A stretch of DNA of 15,782 nucleotides from Pseudolabrys sp. (GCA_029945495.1 JAQSCR010000319.1:1-15782); one strand, 5' to 3'. Numbered from the stretch's first letter, positions 7,391-14,244 are shown. Made by a program: numbers and translations. The notes: a model not told the origin generated them from the sequence alone.

Positions 7391-7705
7391 TTTGCTCTCC
7401 AGGTCGGCCATCTTTGCGAGGCAACGTGCGCCCTGCGTGGCCGGGATGCGTTCATGACCGAGGGTCATGGAACGGGTGCTCGGTATTGAGCGGGTATCGC
7501 CGCCACGGCAGCCCTAACGGCCGGTCGGCGAGAGCGCGGCTTATGCCAGAGGTGGCCAAAGCTTGCAACTCAATCCCGCGCCGGGCCGTTAACCGGAAAA
7601 TCGGGCGCGGTGCTTGTTTTCGGTCAAAACGGCATCAATTCAGTCGTGCAAGCGTGAAATACTGGCAAAAGTCCCTCTGGTTTCCGCAAGCCCCAGGAGT
7701 TCGCC
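7391..7705. other. Intergenic region upstream of rpmI and of the secreted-protein gene
   Basis: 315 bp without a supported gene, between divergent rpmI and the secreted-protein gene. It should hold the rpmI promoter; a minus-strand TTGACC at 7627-7622 could be a -35 box, but the matching -10 is poor, so I do not call it. Other structure: a 7-bp inverted repeat at 7453-7469 (listed separately), and CCGCGCC (7576-7582) pairing with GGCGCGG (7604-7610), followed on the plus strand by a T-rich stretch to 7620. AGGAG at 7695-7699 is a good ribosome binding site for the gene at 7706. Open frames crossing the region look like shadows. Confidence 0.5.
7453..7469. promoter_or_regulatory. Inverted repeat CATGACC-GAG-GGTCATG
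   Basis: A perfect 7-bp inverted repeat with a 3-base centre, 63 bp upstream of the rpmI start. It could be a dimeric regulator operator or an mRNA hairpin in the rpmI leader. No U tract follows, so it is not an intrinsic terminator. Function is a guess. Confidence 0.35.
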
Positions 7706-8083
7706 ATGCTGCGCAGCGTAAAAATGACGGCCGCCGCCGTGCTGTCGCTTGGTTTTGCTGTCGCCGGGCCCGCCGCCAGGGCCAGCGCCGCGTCCCATGA
7801 TGGCAATTGGTCGGTCCTGATCGTCACCGAAAAGGGCACCTGCGATAAGGCGTACCGCTACAGCGTGGCGGTGGCGAACGGCCAGGTCCGCTACCAGGGC
7901 GATACGGCGGTCAATTTCAACGGCACGGTCGACCAGCGCGGCGCGGTCACGGTCAACATCAGGCTCGGCGAGCAGGGCGCCAGCGGCACCGGCCGCCTGG
8001 CGAAGGACAGCGGCACGGGGACTTGGCGCGGGGTCGGCGGCGCCGGCCAGTGCGCCGGCCGCTGGGAAGCCGAACGGCGCTAA
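7706..8083 (+). CDS. Small secreted protein of unknown function
   Basis: A 125-residue protein with a clear Sec signal peptide: Arg3 and Lys6, a hydrophobic core at about 7-21 and a likely cleavage after ASA at 26-28. The mature part has about 97 residues, is rich in Gly, Val, Arg and short beta-like stretches, and has exactly two cysteines, Cys46 (GTCDKAY) and Cys116 (GQCAGRW), which could form one disulfide in the periplasm. The ending GTWRGVGGAGQCAGRWEAERR suggests a small beta-rich domain. I recall similar unnamed proteins in Bradyrhizobium-like genomes but no assigned function. ATG 7706 has AGGAG at 6-base spacing, codon use matches the neighbours, and a strong hairpin follows the stop, so it is a genuine, independently transcribed gene. 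It lies opposite to the ribosomal genes and separates infC from rpmI. Confidence 0.8.
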   Translation: MLRSVKMTAAAVLSLGFAVAGPAARASAASHDGNWSVLIVTEKGTCDKAYRYSVAVANGQVRYQGDTAVNFNGTVDQRGAVTVNIRLGEQGASGTGRLAKDSGTGTWRGVGGAGQCAGRWEAERR

Positions 8084-8090
8084 AACGCAA

Positions 8091-8126
8091 CGCGCGCCGG
8101 GATTACCGGCGCGCGGGCATTTCTTT
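8091..8126. terminator. Intrinsic terminator, 10-bp perfect GC stem
   Basis: CGCGCGCCGG (8091-8100) pairs perfectly with CCGGCGCGCG (8106-8115) around the loop GATTA, and TTTCTTT follows at 8120-8126. It starts 7 bases after the secreted-protein stop, as expected for its terminator. Read on the minus strand the same stem is followed by TTGCGTTTT, so it may also end infC transcription. This supports infC being transcribed separately from rpmI-rplT. Confidence 0.8.
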
Positions 8127-8149
8127 GGACGATTTCGCGGTGCGTCCGC

Positions 8150-8689
8150 TCAGCGCGGCGCCAGCAGCATCACCATCTGGCGGCCTTCGAAGCGCGGCTC
8201 CGACTCGACCTTGCACATCTTGTCGGTGTCGTCCTTCACGCGCTGCAGCAGCTTGTAGCCAAGCTCCTGGTGGGCCATTTCGCGGCCGCGGAAGCGCAAG
8301 GTGATCTTGACCTTGTCGCCTTCCTCGAAGAAGCGCTCCATCGAACGCATCTTCACCTGGTAATCGTGATCGTCGATCATCGGCCGGAGCTTGATCTCCT
8401 TGATCTCGACGACTTTCTGTTTCTTGCGGGCTTCCGCCGCTTTCTTCTGCGCCTGGAATTTGTACTTGCCGTAGTCCAGGATTTTGGCGACAGGCGGGAC
8501 CGAATTGGGGGCGATCTCGACCAGATCAAGCCCGGCCGCCTGGGCAAGCCCGATGGCGGCCTCGGTCAGGACAACACCTTTGTTGTCGCCGGTGGCATCG
8601 ATCAGCTGAACCTCGCGGGAGCGGATCTCCTCGTTGATGCGCGGGCCGCCTTTTTCGGCGGGCAGTGCGGATTTTTGCGGACGACGAAT
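8150..8689 (-). CDS. infC: Translation initiation factor IF-3, ATT start codon
   Basis: IF3 binds the 30S subunit, prevents premature 50S joining and checks the start codon and initiator tRNA. From ATT 8689 the protein has 179 residues, standard for IF3. The N domain begins RRPQKSALPAEKGGPRINEE and holds VQLIDATGDNKGVV; the basic linker KKAAEARKKQKVVEIKEIK follows; the C domain includes RFRGREMAHQELG. Between the in-frame stop at 8728-8726 and the conserved RINEEIR there is no ATG, GTG or TTG, so a standard start would lose most of the N domain. ATT 8689 has AGGAGA upstream and gives the expected N terminus. E. coli infC uses AUU, through which IF3 represses its own synthesis. The 193-bp upstream gap probably holds its promoter. 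The next gene on this strand is separated by an opposing gene and a terminator. Confidence 0.93.
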   Translation of the reverse strand: MRRPQKSALPAEKGGPRINEEIRSREVQLIDATGDNKGVVLTEAAIGLAQAAGLDLVEIAPNSVPPVAKILDYGKYKFQAQKKAAEARKKQKVVEIKEIKLRPMIDDHDYQVKMRSMERFFEEGDKVKITLRFRGREMAHQELGYKLLQRVKDDTDKMCKVESEPRFEGRQMVMLLAPR

Positions 8690-8706
8690 GGCTAGTCTCT
8701 CCTCAT
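8690..8706 (-). promoter_or_regulatory. infC ribosome binding site, deciding the ATT start
   Basis: On the minus strand AGGAGA (8703-8698) lies 8 bases before ATT at 8689. An ATG at 8706-8704 overlaps this site but reads MRRD and stops at TAG (8694-8692), out of frame with infC. It is either chance or a 4-codon decoy that would occlude the infC site. Confidence 0.7.
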
Positions 8707-8882
8707 GCTGTTGCGACAGGTAGTCTTATAGCATCCTGCATCAATCATAGCCGAAAAACGGTGACGATGCTTAGGGGCAGGATACCGCGCCCGGTATAGG
8801 CGAAAGATCGGGACAAACGTCGAATAAGTCAACGCGGTTCCGCCCATTTGGCCATGATTGGTCGGAATCGCCGTAAAAGCGT

Positions 8883-10196
8883 TCAAATTGCACTAATTTT
8901 TTCGATGGCCGGGGCCAGAACGGGCGCTTCGCCGCGGCCGGCCACCTCGCCATAGATCCGCAGCATCTGTTCGGCGCCGATATGGGCGTCGAAATGGCCA
9001 AGCACCCAATCGCGCCCGCGCCGGCCGATGGCCCGCACAGCCGGCTCGGGCATCGAAAATAACTGCATGAGAGCCGCCGCCAGCGCCCGGTCGTCGCCGG
9101 CATGAAAGCGCAACCCGGTGATGCGGCTTTCCGGAACCGCCGGCGCGGTCAGCACGACGTCCGGCCCGGCACCGAGGTCGGACACGATCACCGGCCGCTG
9201 CATGGCCTGCGCCTCAAGCATCGATCGTTGTACGCCTTCCGGCTGCACCGCCGCCGACACCACCACGCACGCCGCGCCATAGGCCGCCGGCATATCGCGC
9301 ACCGGCGCGGCCATGCGGATCACGTCCATGGTGCCGGTCTCCAGCACCAGGTCCCAAAGCTCGCCGGTGTAATTGGTGTGGCCGCGATCTTCGCCGACAA
9401 AGACGCAGAGGAAATTGGTCAGGCCGAAATCCTTCAGCCGCTGCATAGCGCGCACTGCGACGTGATGGCCTTTGCGGCGCAGGATGCGGCCGGCGATCAG
9501 AATGATCTTGGTGTCGTCGTTGACGCCCCATGCTTGCCGCACCGCGGCGATCCGTTCGCGCGTAACGCGGGCCGGATCGAAATGATCGAAGTCGATGCTG
9601 CACGGCACGACCGCGATTCTTTCCCACGGCGTGCAGTAACGGTCATTGACCAGCTGCGCGATCTGCTCGCAGCCGGCGACGACGCGGTCGCCGCGCGCCA
9701 TCACGCCGTTATACAGGCGCTTGAGAATATTCTGTTCGCGAAAGCCCTTGTACCAGCTGGTGACGAAGGGAATGCCGCGCAGGCGCGCCGCGATATAGGC
9801 GCTCCAGGCGCCGGCGCGGCCGAGCGCGTGGATGATATCGCAGTCGCGTTCGCGCGCCAGTCTGATCAGCACGGCGGCGTTGCGCAACATGACCAATGGA
9901 TTTTTGCTGGCGACATTGAGCGGAACGAACTCGGCGCCGGCGCCGGTGATATCGGCGAGCAGCCGGCCGGCGCGCGCCACCACGATCGCACGGTGGCCGG
10001 CGCCATGAAGAATGCGCACCAGCTCAACCGCGCCGATTTCGGCGGCGCCGACATCGAGCGTCGGCACGACGATCATGACGGTGATCGGCTTTTCAAGCGG
10101 CGCGGCGAAGGTCGCGGTGCCGGCGCCCACATTGAGCGCGCGCGCGGCGTTTCCTGTCACCGCCGCAGGCCTTTCACGCGTGGAATAACTCGACAT
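8883..10196 (-). CDS. Glycosyltransferase, GT-B fold, family-4 type (copy 1)
   Basis: A 437-residue retaining-type glycosyltransferase, expected to move a sugar from a nucleotide donor to a growing surface glycan at the inner face of the cytoplasmic membrane. The first 35 residues are low in conserved features. The N-terminal Rossmann domain begins at PITVMIVVPTLDVGAAEIG (37-55) and the C-terminal donor-binding domain carries AGRILRRKGHH (235-245), VFVGEDRG (265-272) and the EX7E motif with Glu320 and Glu328, followed by AQAMQRPVIVSDLGAGPDVV. There is no signal peptide or membrane segment. ATG 10196 is preceded by GAGG at 10 bases. It lies 63 bp downstream of a second, clearly paralogous glycosyltransferase on the same strand. 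Donor and acceptor are unknown; lipopolysaccharide core or exopolysaccharide are the likely pathways. Confidence 0.88.
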   Translation of the reverse strand: MSSYSTRERPAAVTGNAARALNVGAGTATFAAPLEKPITVMIVVPTLDVGAAEIGAVELVRILHGAGHRAIVVARAGRLLADITGAGAEFVPLNVASKNPLVMLRNAAVLIRLARERDCDIIHALGRAGAWSAYIAARLRGIPFVTSWYKGFREQNILKRLYNGVMARGDRVVAGCEQIAQLVNDRYCTPWERIAVVPCSIDFDHFDPARVTRERIAAVRQAWGVNDDTKIILIAGRILRRKGHHVAVRAMQRLKDFGLTNFLCVFVGEDRGHTNYTGELWDLVLETGTMDVIRMAAPVRDMPAAYGAACVVVSAAVQPEGVQRSMLEAQAMQRPVIVSDLGAGPDVVLTAPAVPESRITGLRFHAGDDRALAAALMQLFSMPEPAVRAIGRRGRDWVLGHFDAHIGAEQMLRIYGEVAGRGEAPVLAPAIEKISAI

Positions 10197-10259
10197 ACCG
10201 TCGCAGCCTCAATCCATCGGATGGCGGAATTCAAAGGTCGTCACGGGAAGCGGAGCGGA

Positions 10260-11462
10260 TCAGGCGTCGCGGGCCAATAGCGAAGTGTAAACGCCGCGTA
10301 TGGCTTCAGCAACGCTTTGCGGCGAAAACATGAATTCGGCGAATTGGCGGGCGCGGGCGCCCAAAGCCTCATAAGCGGTCACGTCGAGTGCCAGCGCCGC
10401 CGCGGTCGCACGTGCGAGTTCCCCGAGATTGCCCGGCCGCACCAGCCAGCCGGTACGCAATTCGTCGCGCATGCGCGGCGGGCACAACAGATTCTCCGGC
10501 AAGGCGCCGACCGACGTGGCCACAACCGGCCGTCCGAGCGCCTGCGCCTCGGCGGCGGCGCGGCCCGACAAAGGCGGTTCCAGCGACGGAACGACCACCA
10601 CGTCGGCGGCGGCCAAAGCCGTCGGCATGTCGGCATGATGGCCGACCAGCCGGATCAGCGTGTCGATGCCATGCTCGTGGGCGCGCCGCTGGAGCGCGTT
10701 GCGATAGCGCACCTGGCCGCGGTCTTCGCCGACGAAGACGAAAGCGATATTGCGGTCGCCGCCGCCGACCATGAGGCGGGCGGCGTCGATCACGGTCATC
10801 TGGCCGTTCCACGGCGCGATCCGCCCCGGCACCAGCACCACACGCATGTGCGGCAGCAGGCCCCAGGCGCGGCGCAAGGCGGCGACACGCTCGACGTTGA
10901 TCGCCGCCGGATTGAACCTGGCCGTGTCGACCGAGCGCGGGATGACGGTGATGCGCTCGGGTGGAATCTTGTAGCGCTCGATCATGGCGCGCGAGATGTA
11001 GCTCGACGGGGCGATGACCCGGTTGCCTCTTGCCAATGAACCGCGAAATGTCGTGCCCGGCCATGAATCGCCGGCCAGCCGGTCGGGAAACGAGGTGACC
11101 AGGAACACCGGCATGCGGTCGGTGGCGGCAATCGCGCTCCACGCCGCGCCGGCGCTTTGCGCGTGCACGATATCGATGCGCTCGCCGGCGATCAGCTTCT
11201 GCAGATGGCGGGTATTGCGGGCGATGCGCAGCGGGTTGACGGTATCGGTGATCATCGGCAGCCATTCGCCGCCGAAGGCGCGCAGTTCGCCGACCAGCGG
11301 GCCTTCGCCGCCGGCGACAATGGCGCGGGCGCCCGACTGCAACAGCGTCAGCGCGATATCGACCGCGGCCTGACCGACGGGATCGTCGCGCAGCGCCGGC
11401 ACAAGCTGCAGGATGGTGGCGCCGGCAAGCGAGCGCGTCCGGGGGCGGGCGGCGATCACCAT
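10260..11462 (-). CDS. Glycosyltransferase, GT-B fold, family-4 type (copy 2, altered EX7E)
   Basis: A 400-residue paralogue of the downstream glycosyltransferase: both share LARG(N/D)RV, IPRSVD/VPCSID, PGRI/AGRI and VFVGEDRG blocks in the same order. The N domain begins ATILQLVPALRDDPVGQAAVD (15-35); the C domain has PGRIAPWNG (212-220) and VFVGEDRG (242-249). Where copy 1 has the first Glu of EX7E (Glu320), this protein has Pro297 in EPPLSGRAAAE; the second Glu (Glu305) is kept and another Glu lies two residues earlier (295). Activity may be altered or the motif shifted. The frame is open upstream to 11780, but that part runs antisense to the divergent hydrolase and lacks glycosyltransferase character; ATG 11462 fits best, though no good ribosome binding site precedes it. 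It probably forms a two-gene operon with copy 1. Confidence 0.85.
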   Translation of the reverse strand: MVIAARPRTRSLAGATILQLVPALRDDPVGQAAVDIALTLLQSGARAIVAGGEGPLVGELRAFGGEWLPMITDTVNPLRIARNTRHLQKLIAGERIDIVHAQSAGAAWSAIAATDRMPVFLVTSFPDRLAGDSWPGTTFRGSLARGNRVIAPSSYISRAMIERYKIPPERITVIPRSVDTARFNPAAINVERVAALRRAWGLLPHMRVVLVPGRIAPWNGQMTVIDAARLMVGGGDRNIAFVFVGEDRGQVRYRNALQRRAHEHGIDTLIRLVGHHADMPTALAAADVVVVPSLEPPLSGRAAAEAQALGRPVVATSVGALPENLLCPPRMRDELRTGWLVRPGNLGELARATAAALALDVTAYEALGARARQFAEFMFSPQSVAEAIRGVYTSLLARDA

Positions 11463-11561
11463 CGGCAAAACCGGTTGTTTGCCCCACTTGCGCAACGCCG
11501 CACGATGAGGCGAGAAGGGAATATCGAAATGCTGCCTGATCCTGATAGGGCCGAACCGCTC

Positions 11562-12359
11562 ATGAGCGAAGCTCGTCTGACAAGCCTGGTTGTCGAATCG
11601 CCGCCGCCTGCGCGGACAATTGCCGTGCGCGCGCGCGAGAGCAAGGGAAACGATAGCGGGCCCGGCCTGGTCTGGCTCGGCGGTTTCAAGTCCGACATGG
11701 TCGGCAGCAAAGCTTTGGCGCTGGATGCCTGGGCGGAGGGACATGGCCGCGCCTGCCTGCGCTTCGACTATTCCGGCCACGGCTCCTCAGGCGGCGACTT
11801 CAAGGACGGCACCATCGGCCGCTGGCTGGAGGAATGCGTCGCGGTCTATAAGAAATACTGCCGCGGCCCGCAGGTGGTGGTCGGCTCGTCGATGGGCGGC
11901 TGGCTCGCGCTATTGCTGGCGCAACGCCTGCGCGAACTAAAAGACGCCGCGCCGCAAGAATCAGCATCCCTTGCCGGCTTGGTGCTGATCGCGCCGGCGG
12001 TCGACTTCACCGAAGAGCTGATGTGGAAGCTGTTCTCCAGCGCGATCAAACGCGAGATCGAGACCAACGGCTTCTGGCTGCGGCCGTCGGAATATTCGCC
12101 GGAGCCGTATCCGATCACCAAGCAACTGATCGAAGAAGGCCGCAACCATTTGCTGATGGGCGGGCTGATCGAGCCGGGCTGTCCGGTGCACATCCTGCAA
12201 GGCGTACAGGACCCGGACGTGCCGTGGGGCCATGCGGTCGAACTGGTATCGCGTCTGTCGCGCGACGACGTGGTGCTGACCTTGATCAAGGACGGCGATC
12301 ACCGGCTGTCGCGGCCGGAGGATATCGAGCGGCTGTTGGCGGCGGTTGCGGCGTTCTAG
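11562..12359 (+). CDS. ABHD10-like alpha/beta hydrolase (serine esterase/thioesterase)
   Basis: A 265-residue alpha/beta hydrolase. The oxyanion-side strand is GLVWLGGFKSDM (35-46), followed by CLRFDYSGHGSSGG (65-78), the nucleophile elbow GSSMGGW with Ser110, the acid in QGVQDPDVPW (Asp217) and the catalytic His247 in KDGDHRLSR. The layout resembles mitochondrial ABHD10, an acyl-glucuronide and S-acyl-cysteine hydrolase; this is a family-level resemblance and the substrate here is unknown. There is no signal peptide, so it is probably cytoplasmic. Two further in-frame ATGs at 11529 and 11505 are possible starts; 11529 has the better AAGGGA site, but the added residues look non-conserved. It diverges from the glycosyltransferase pair and ends on queG, with both TAG stops sharing CTAG at 12356-12359. 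Confidence 0.87.
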   Translation: MSEARLTSLVVESPPPARTIAVRARESKGNDSGPGLVWLGGFKSDMVGSKALALDAWAEGHGRACLRFDYSGHGSSGGDFKDGTIGRWLEECVAVYKKYCRGPQVVVGSSMGGWLALLLAQRLRELKDAAPQESASLAGLVLIAPAVDFTEELMWKLFSSAIKREIETNGFWLRPSEYSPEPYPITKQLIEEGRNHLLMGGLIEPGCPVHILQGVQDPDVPWGHAVELVSRLSRDDVVLTLIKDGDHRLSRPEDIERLLAAVAAF

Positions 12360-13477
12360 CTGAGCGCTTGCGCCCACTCGTCCTGAACGGATGGATCGCT
12401 GTCGCCGTGCGTCGTCGCCAACGCAGCAAAATTTTCTTTCGGCAACAACCGCGACAACGCCCACACCGCCGCGCCGCGCACCAAAGGCGAGGCATCGTTC
12501 AGTAATCGCTCGGCCTCGCTCGCGAGCGATGCGTCGCCGGAATTACCGATGGCGTTGAGCACATTGCGGATGAAGCGATCGCGGCCGGTGCGCTTGATCG
12601 AGGTCTTGGAAAACAACGCGCGGAATTGCGCGTCATCGAGCCGCGCCAGTTCGGCCAATGTCGGCGCACGCAACGCGTCGCGCGCGGCGAGCTTGGCCTC
12701 GCGGCCCTGCTCGGCGAACTTGTTCCACGGACAGACGGCGAGGCAGTCGTCGCAGCCGTAAATGCGATTGCCCATCAGCGGGCGCAAGTCGCGCGGGATC
12801 GGGCCTTTATGTTCGATGGTCAGATACGAGATGCAACGCCGCGCGTCGAGTTGGTAGGGGGCGGGAAACGCAGCGGTTGGGCAGGCATCAAGGCAGGCGT
12901 GACAACTGCCGCAGCTATCGGCCGCCGCTTCGTCCGTCGGCAGATCGAGCGTGGTGAAGATCGCGCCGAGAAACAGCCACGAGCCGAAATCGCGCGACAC
13001 GACATTGGTGTGCTTGCCTTGCCAGCCGAGCCCGGCTTTCGCCGCCAGCGGCTTCTCCATCACCGCCGCGGTATCGACGAAGACCTTGACGTCGCCGCCG
13101 GCATTGGCGACCAGCCAGCGCGCGACGTCCTTGAGCCGCGCCTTGACCAGGTCGTGATAATCGTCGCCTTTGGCGTAAACCGAAATCGCCGCACGTGAGC
13201 GCTCGCGCAGAATCGCCAGCGGATCCTGATCCGGTCCGTAATTCATGCCGAGCATGATCACCGAGCGCACATCCGGCCACAATGTCAGCGGCGAGCCGCG
13301 CCGCTCGGCGGTGGTCTCCAGCCACAGCATGTCGCCATGCGCGCCGTCGGCGATGAATCTGTCGAGCCGTGCTTTGGCTTCCGGCACGGCTTCCGCCCGT
13401 GTGATGCCGACGGCGTCGAAGCCGCGCGCCTTCGCCTCCGAAATTAATGCAGATTTTATTTCTGACGAGGAATTCAA
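12356..13477 (-). CDS. queG: Epoxyqueuosine reductase
   Basis: Catalyses the last step of queuosine synthesis, reducing epoxyqueuosine at tRNA position 34 with a corrinoid cofactor and two [4Fe-4S] clusters. The protein has 373 residues. Visible features are YAKGDDYHD (101-109), FVDTAAVMEK with catalytic Asp135, GLGWQGKHTNVV (149-160), the ferredoxin-type C189-X2-C192-X2-C195-X3-C199, Cys215, and C242-X2-C245-X3-C249, with a C-terminal HEAT-like repeat (about 300-373). I chose TTG 13477, whose TTGA overlaps the fzlA stop by 4 bp: it gives the usual length and N terminus, whereas the open frame upstream to 13603 only shadows fzlA. No clear ribosome binding site is seen, so translation probably depends on coupling to fzlA. 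The stop overlaps that of the convergent hydrolase. Confidence 0.96.
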   Translation of the reverse strand: MNSSSEIKSALISEAKARGFDAVGITRAEAVPEAKARLDRFIADGAHGDMLWLETTAERRGSPLTLWPDVRSVIMLGMNYGPDQDPLAILRERSRAAISVYAKGDDYHDLVKARLKDVARWLVANAGGDVKVFVDTAAVMEKPLAAKAGLGWQGKHTNVVSRDFGSWLFLGAIFTTLDLPTDEAAADSCGSCHACLDACPTAAFPAPYQLDARRCISYLTIEHKGPIPRDLRPLMGNRIYGCDDCLAVCPWNKFAEQGREAKLAARDALRAPTLAELARLDDAQFRALFSKTSIKRTGRDRFIRNVLNAIGNSGDASLASEAERLLNDASPLVRGAAVWALSRLLPKENFAALATTHGDSDPSVQDEWAQALS

Positions 13478-14166
13478 AAATCGAGATCGGCGTAATGTTT
13501 CGCCGGCGGAATTCCCGCCAGCGTGTCGGCCAGCAGCGGCCGGAACGCCGGGCGCGACTTCACCCGCGCGTACCAGTTTTTCGCTGCCTCGTCTTCGTTC
13601 CACGGTACATCGCCCAGATAGTCGACGGCTGACAGATGCGCGGCCGCGGCCAGATCGGCCAGGCTCAACCGCTCGCCGGCCAGCCAGTCGCGCGTGCGCA
13701 CCAGCCAGCCGATATAGGCCAGATGATAGCGGATATTGTGGCGGGCGGCGCGCAACAGCGCGGTGTCGGGCGGTCCGCCGCCCTGTTCCAGCGTCATATG
13801 GCGCTTGAACACCCGTTCGTTGACCAGGGGGCCGCTGACTTCGGTGTGGAACTTGTCGTTGAACCAGCTCGCCAAACGGCGGATTTCGACCCGCTGACCA
13901 GGCGTTCCCGGCATCAGCCAGCCGGCGTTATCCCCGGCCGGCAGGGTCTCCTGGATATATTCGGCAATGATCGCGGCGCCGGGAACCGGCGGCTCGCCGT
14001 CGGCGATCAGCACCGGAATGGAGCCGGCCGGGTTAACGCGCAGGAAGTCTTCCCGCCGCTCCCAGAATCGCTCTTCAATCAGCCGCGCTTCGATGCCGTA
14101 TTCGTTGAGCATCAGCCGCACAAAACGCGACAGCGGGCAGAGCGGATGTTGCAGCAGCGTCAGCAT
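13474..14166 (-). CDS. fzlA: FzlA-type FtsZ-binding protein, glutathione S-transferase fold
   Basis: A 230-residue GST-like protein. The thioredoxin-like N domain begins MLTLLQHPLCPLSRFVRLML and contains ERFWERREDFLRVNPAGSIPVL (32-53); the helical C domain contains DWLAGERLSLADLAAAAHLSAVDYLGDVPW (160-189), and the protein ends KHYADLDF. This combination, especially WERRE and the conserved C-terminal tail, matches alphaproteobacterial FzlA, described in Caulobacter as a protein that binds and curves FtsZ filaments and promotes septal cell-wall synthesis. Ordinary GSTs lack the tail. The frame extends upstream to 14241, but ATG 14166 gives the family N terminus; the ribosome binding site is weak. 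It is the first gene of a tight fzlA-queG pair and diverges from uppP, another cell-wall gene. I assign FzlA by recalled similarity; a general GST is the alternative. Confidence 0.82.
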   Translation of the reverse strand: MLTLLQHPLCPLSRFVRLMLNEYGIEARLIEERFWERREDFLRVNPAGSIPVLIADGEPPVPGAAIIAEYIQETLPAGDNAGWLMPGTPGQRVEIRRLASWFNDKFHTEVSGPLVNERVFKRHMTLEQGGGPPDTALLRAARHNIRYHLAYIGWLVRTRDWLAGERLSLADLAAAAHLSAVDYLGDVPWNEDEAAKNWYARVKSRPAFRPLLADTLAGIPPAKHYADLDF

Positions 14167-14168
14167 GA

Positions 14169-14180
14169 ATGCTCGAGCAT
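14169..14180. promoter_or_regulatory. 12-bp perfect palindrome next to the fzlA start
   Basis: ATGCTCGAGCAT is a perfect 12-bp palindrome ending 3 bases before the fzlA ATG. It covers the position where a ribosome binding site should be, and only GAG remains as a weak one. It may be a protein-binding site or may let the mRNA start region fold or dimerise. Function inferred only from position. Confidence 0.4.
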
Positions 14181-14214
14181 GAAGTTGCGCCTGGGACCAG
14201 GAATCGATGACTGC

Positions 14215-14241
14215 ACTATACAAACACAGTCGGCAGCGCAA
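14215..14241 (-). promoter_or_regulatory. Possible fzlA-queG promoter
   Basis: On the minus strand TATAGT (14220-14215) is a five-of-six match to the -10 consensus, and TTGCGC (14241-14236) is a possible -35 at a short 15-base spacing. Transcription would begin about 40 bases before the fzlA ATG. The short spacing and GC-rich -35 make this tentative. Confidence 0.35.
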
Positions 14242-14244
14242 ATT

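Noticed and set aside
8692..8886. 64-codon minus-strand frame from a TTG overlapping the glycosyltransferase stop to a TAG just before infC
   Set aside because: It is tempting as a leader peptide because of its TTGA overlap and position, but the sequence is low in protein character, codon use is unlike the neighbours, and it crosses the region that must hold the infC promoter.
9102..10280. Long plus-strand open frame (392 codons) antisense to the first glycosyltransferase
   Set aside because: Its composition (His, Arg, Asp, Ala) is that of a shadow frame. The minus-strand frame has clear glycosyltransferase motifs throughout.
10260..11780. 506-residue version of the second glycosyltransferase
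   Set aside because: The first 106 residues are antisense to the divergent hydrolase and its promoter and lack glycosyltransferase features; ATG 11462 fits the family.
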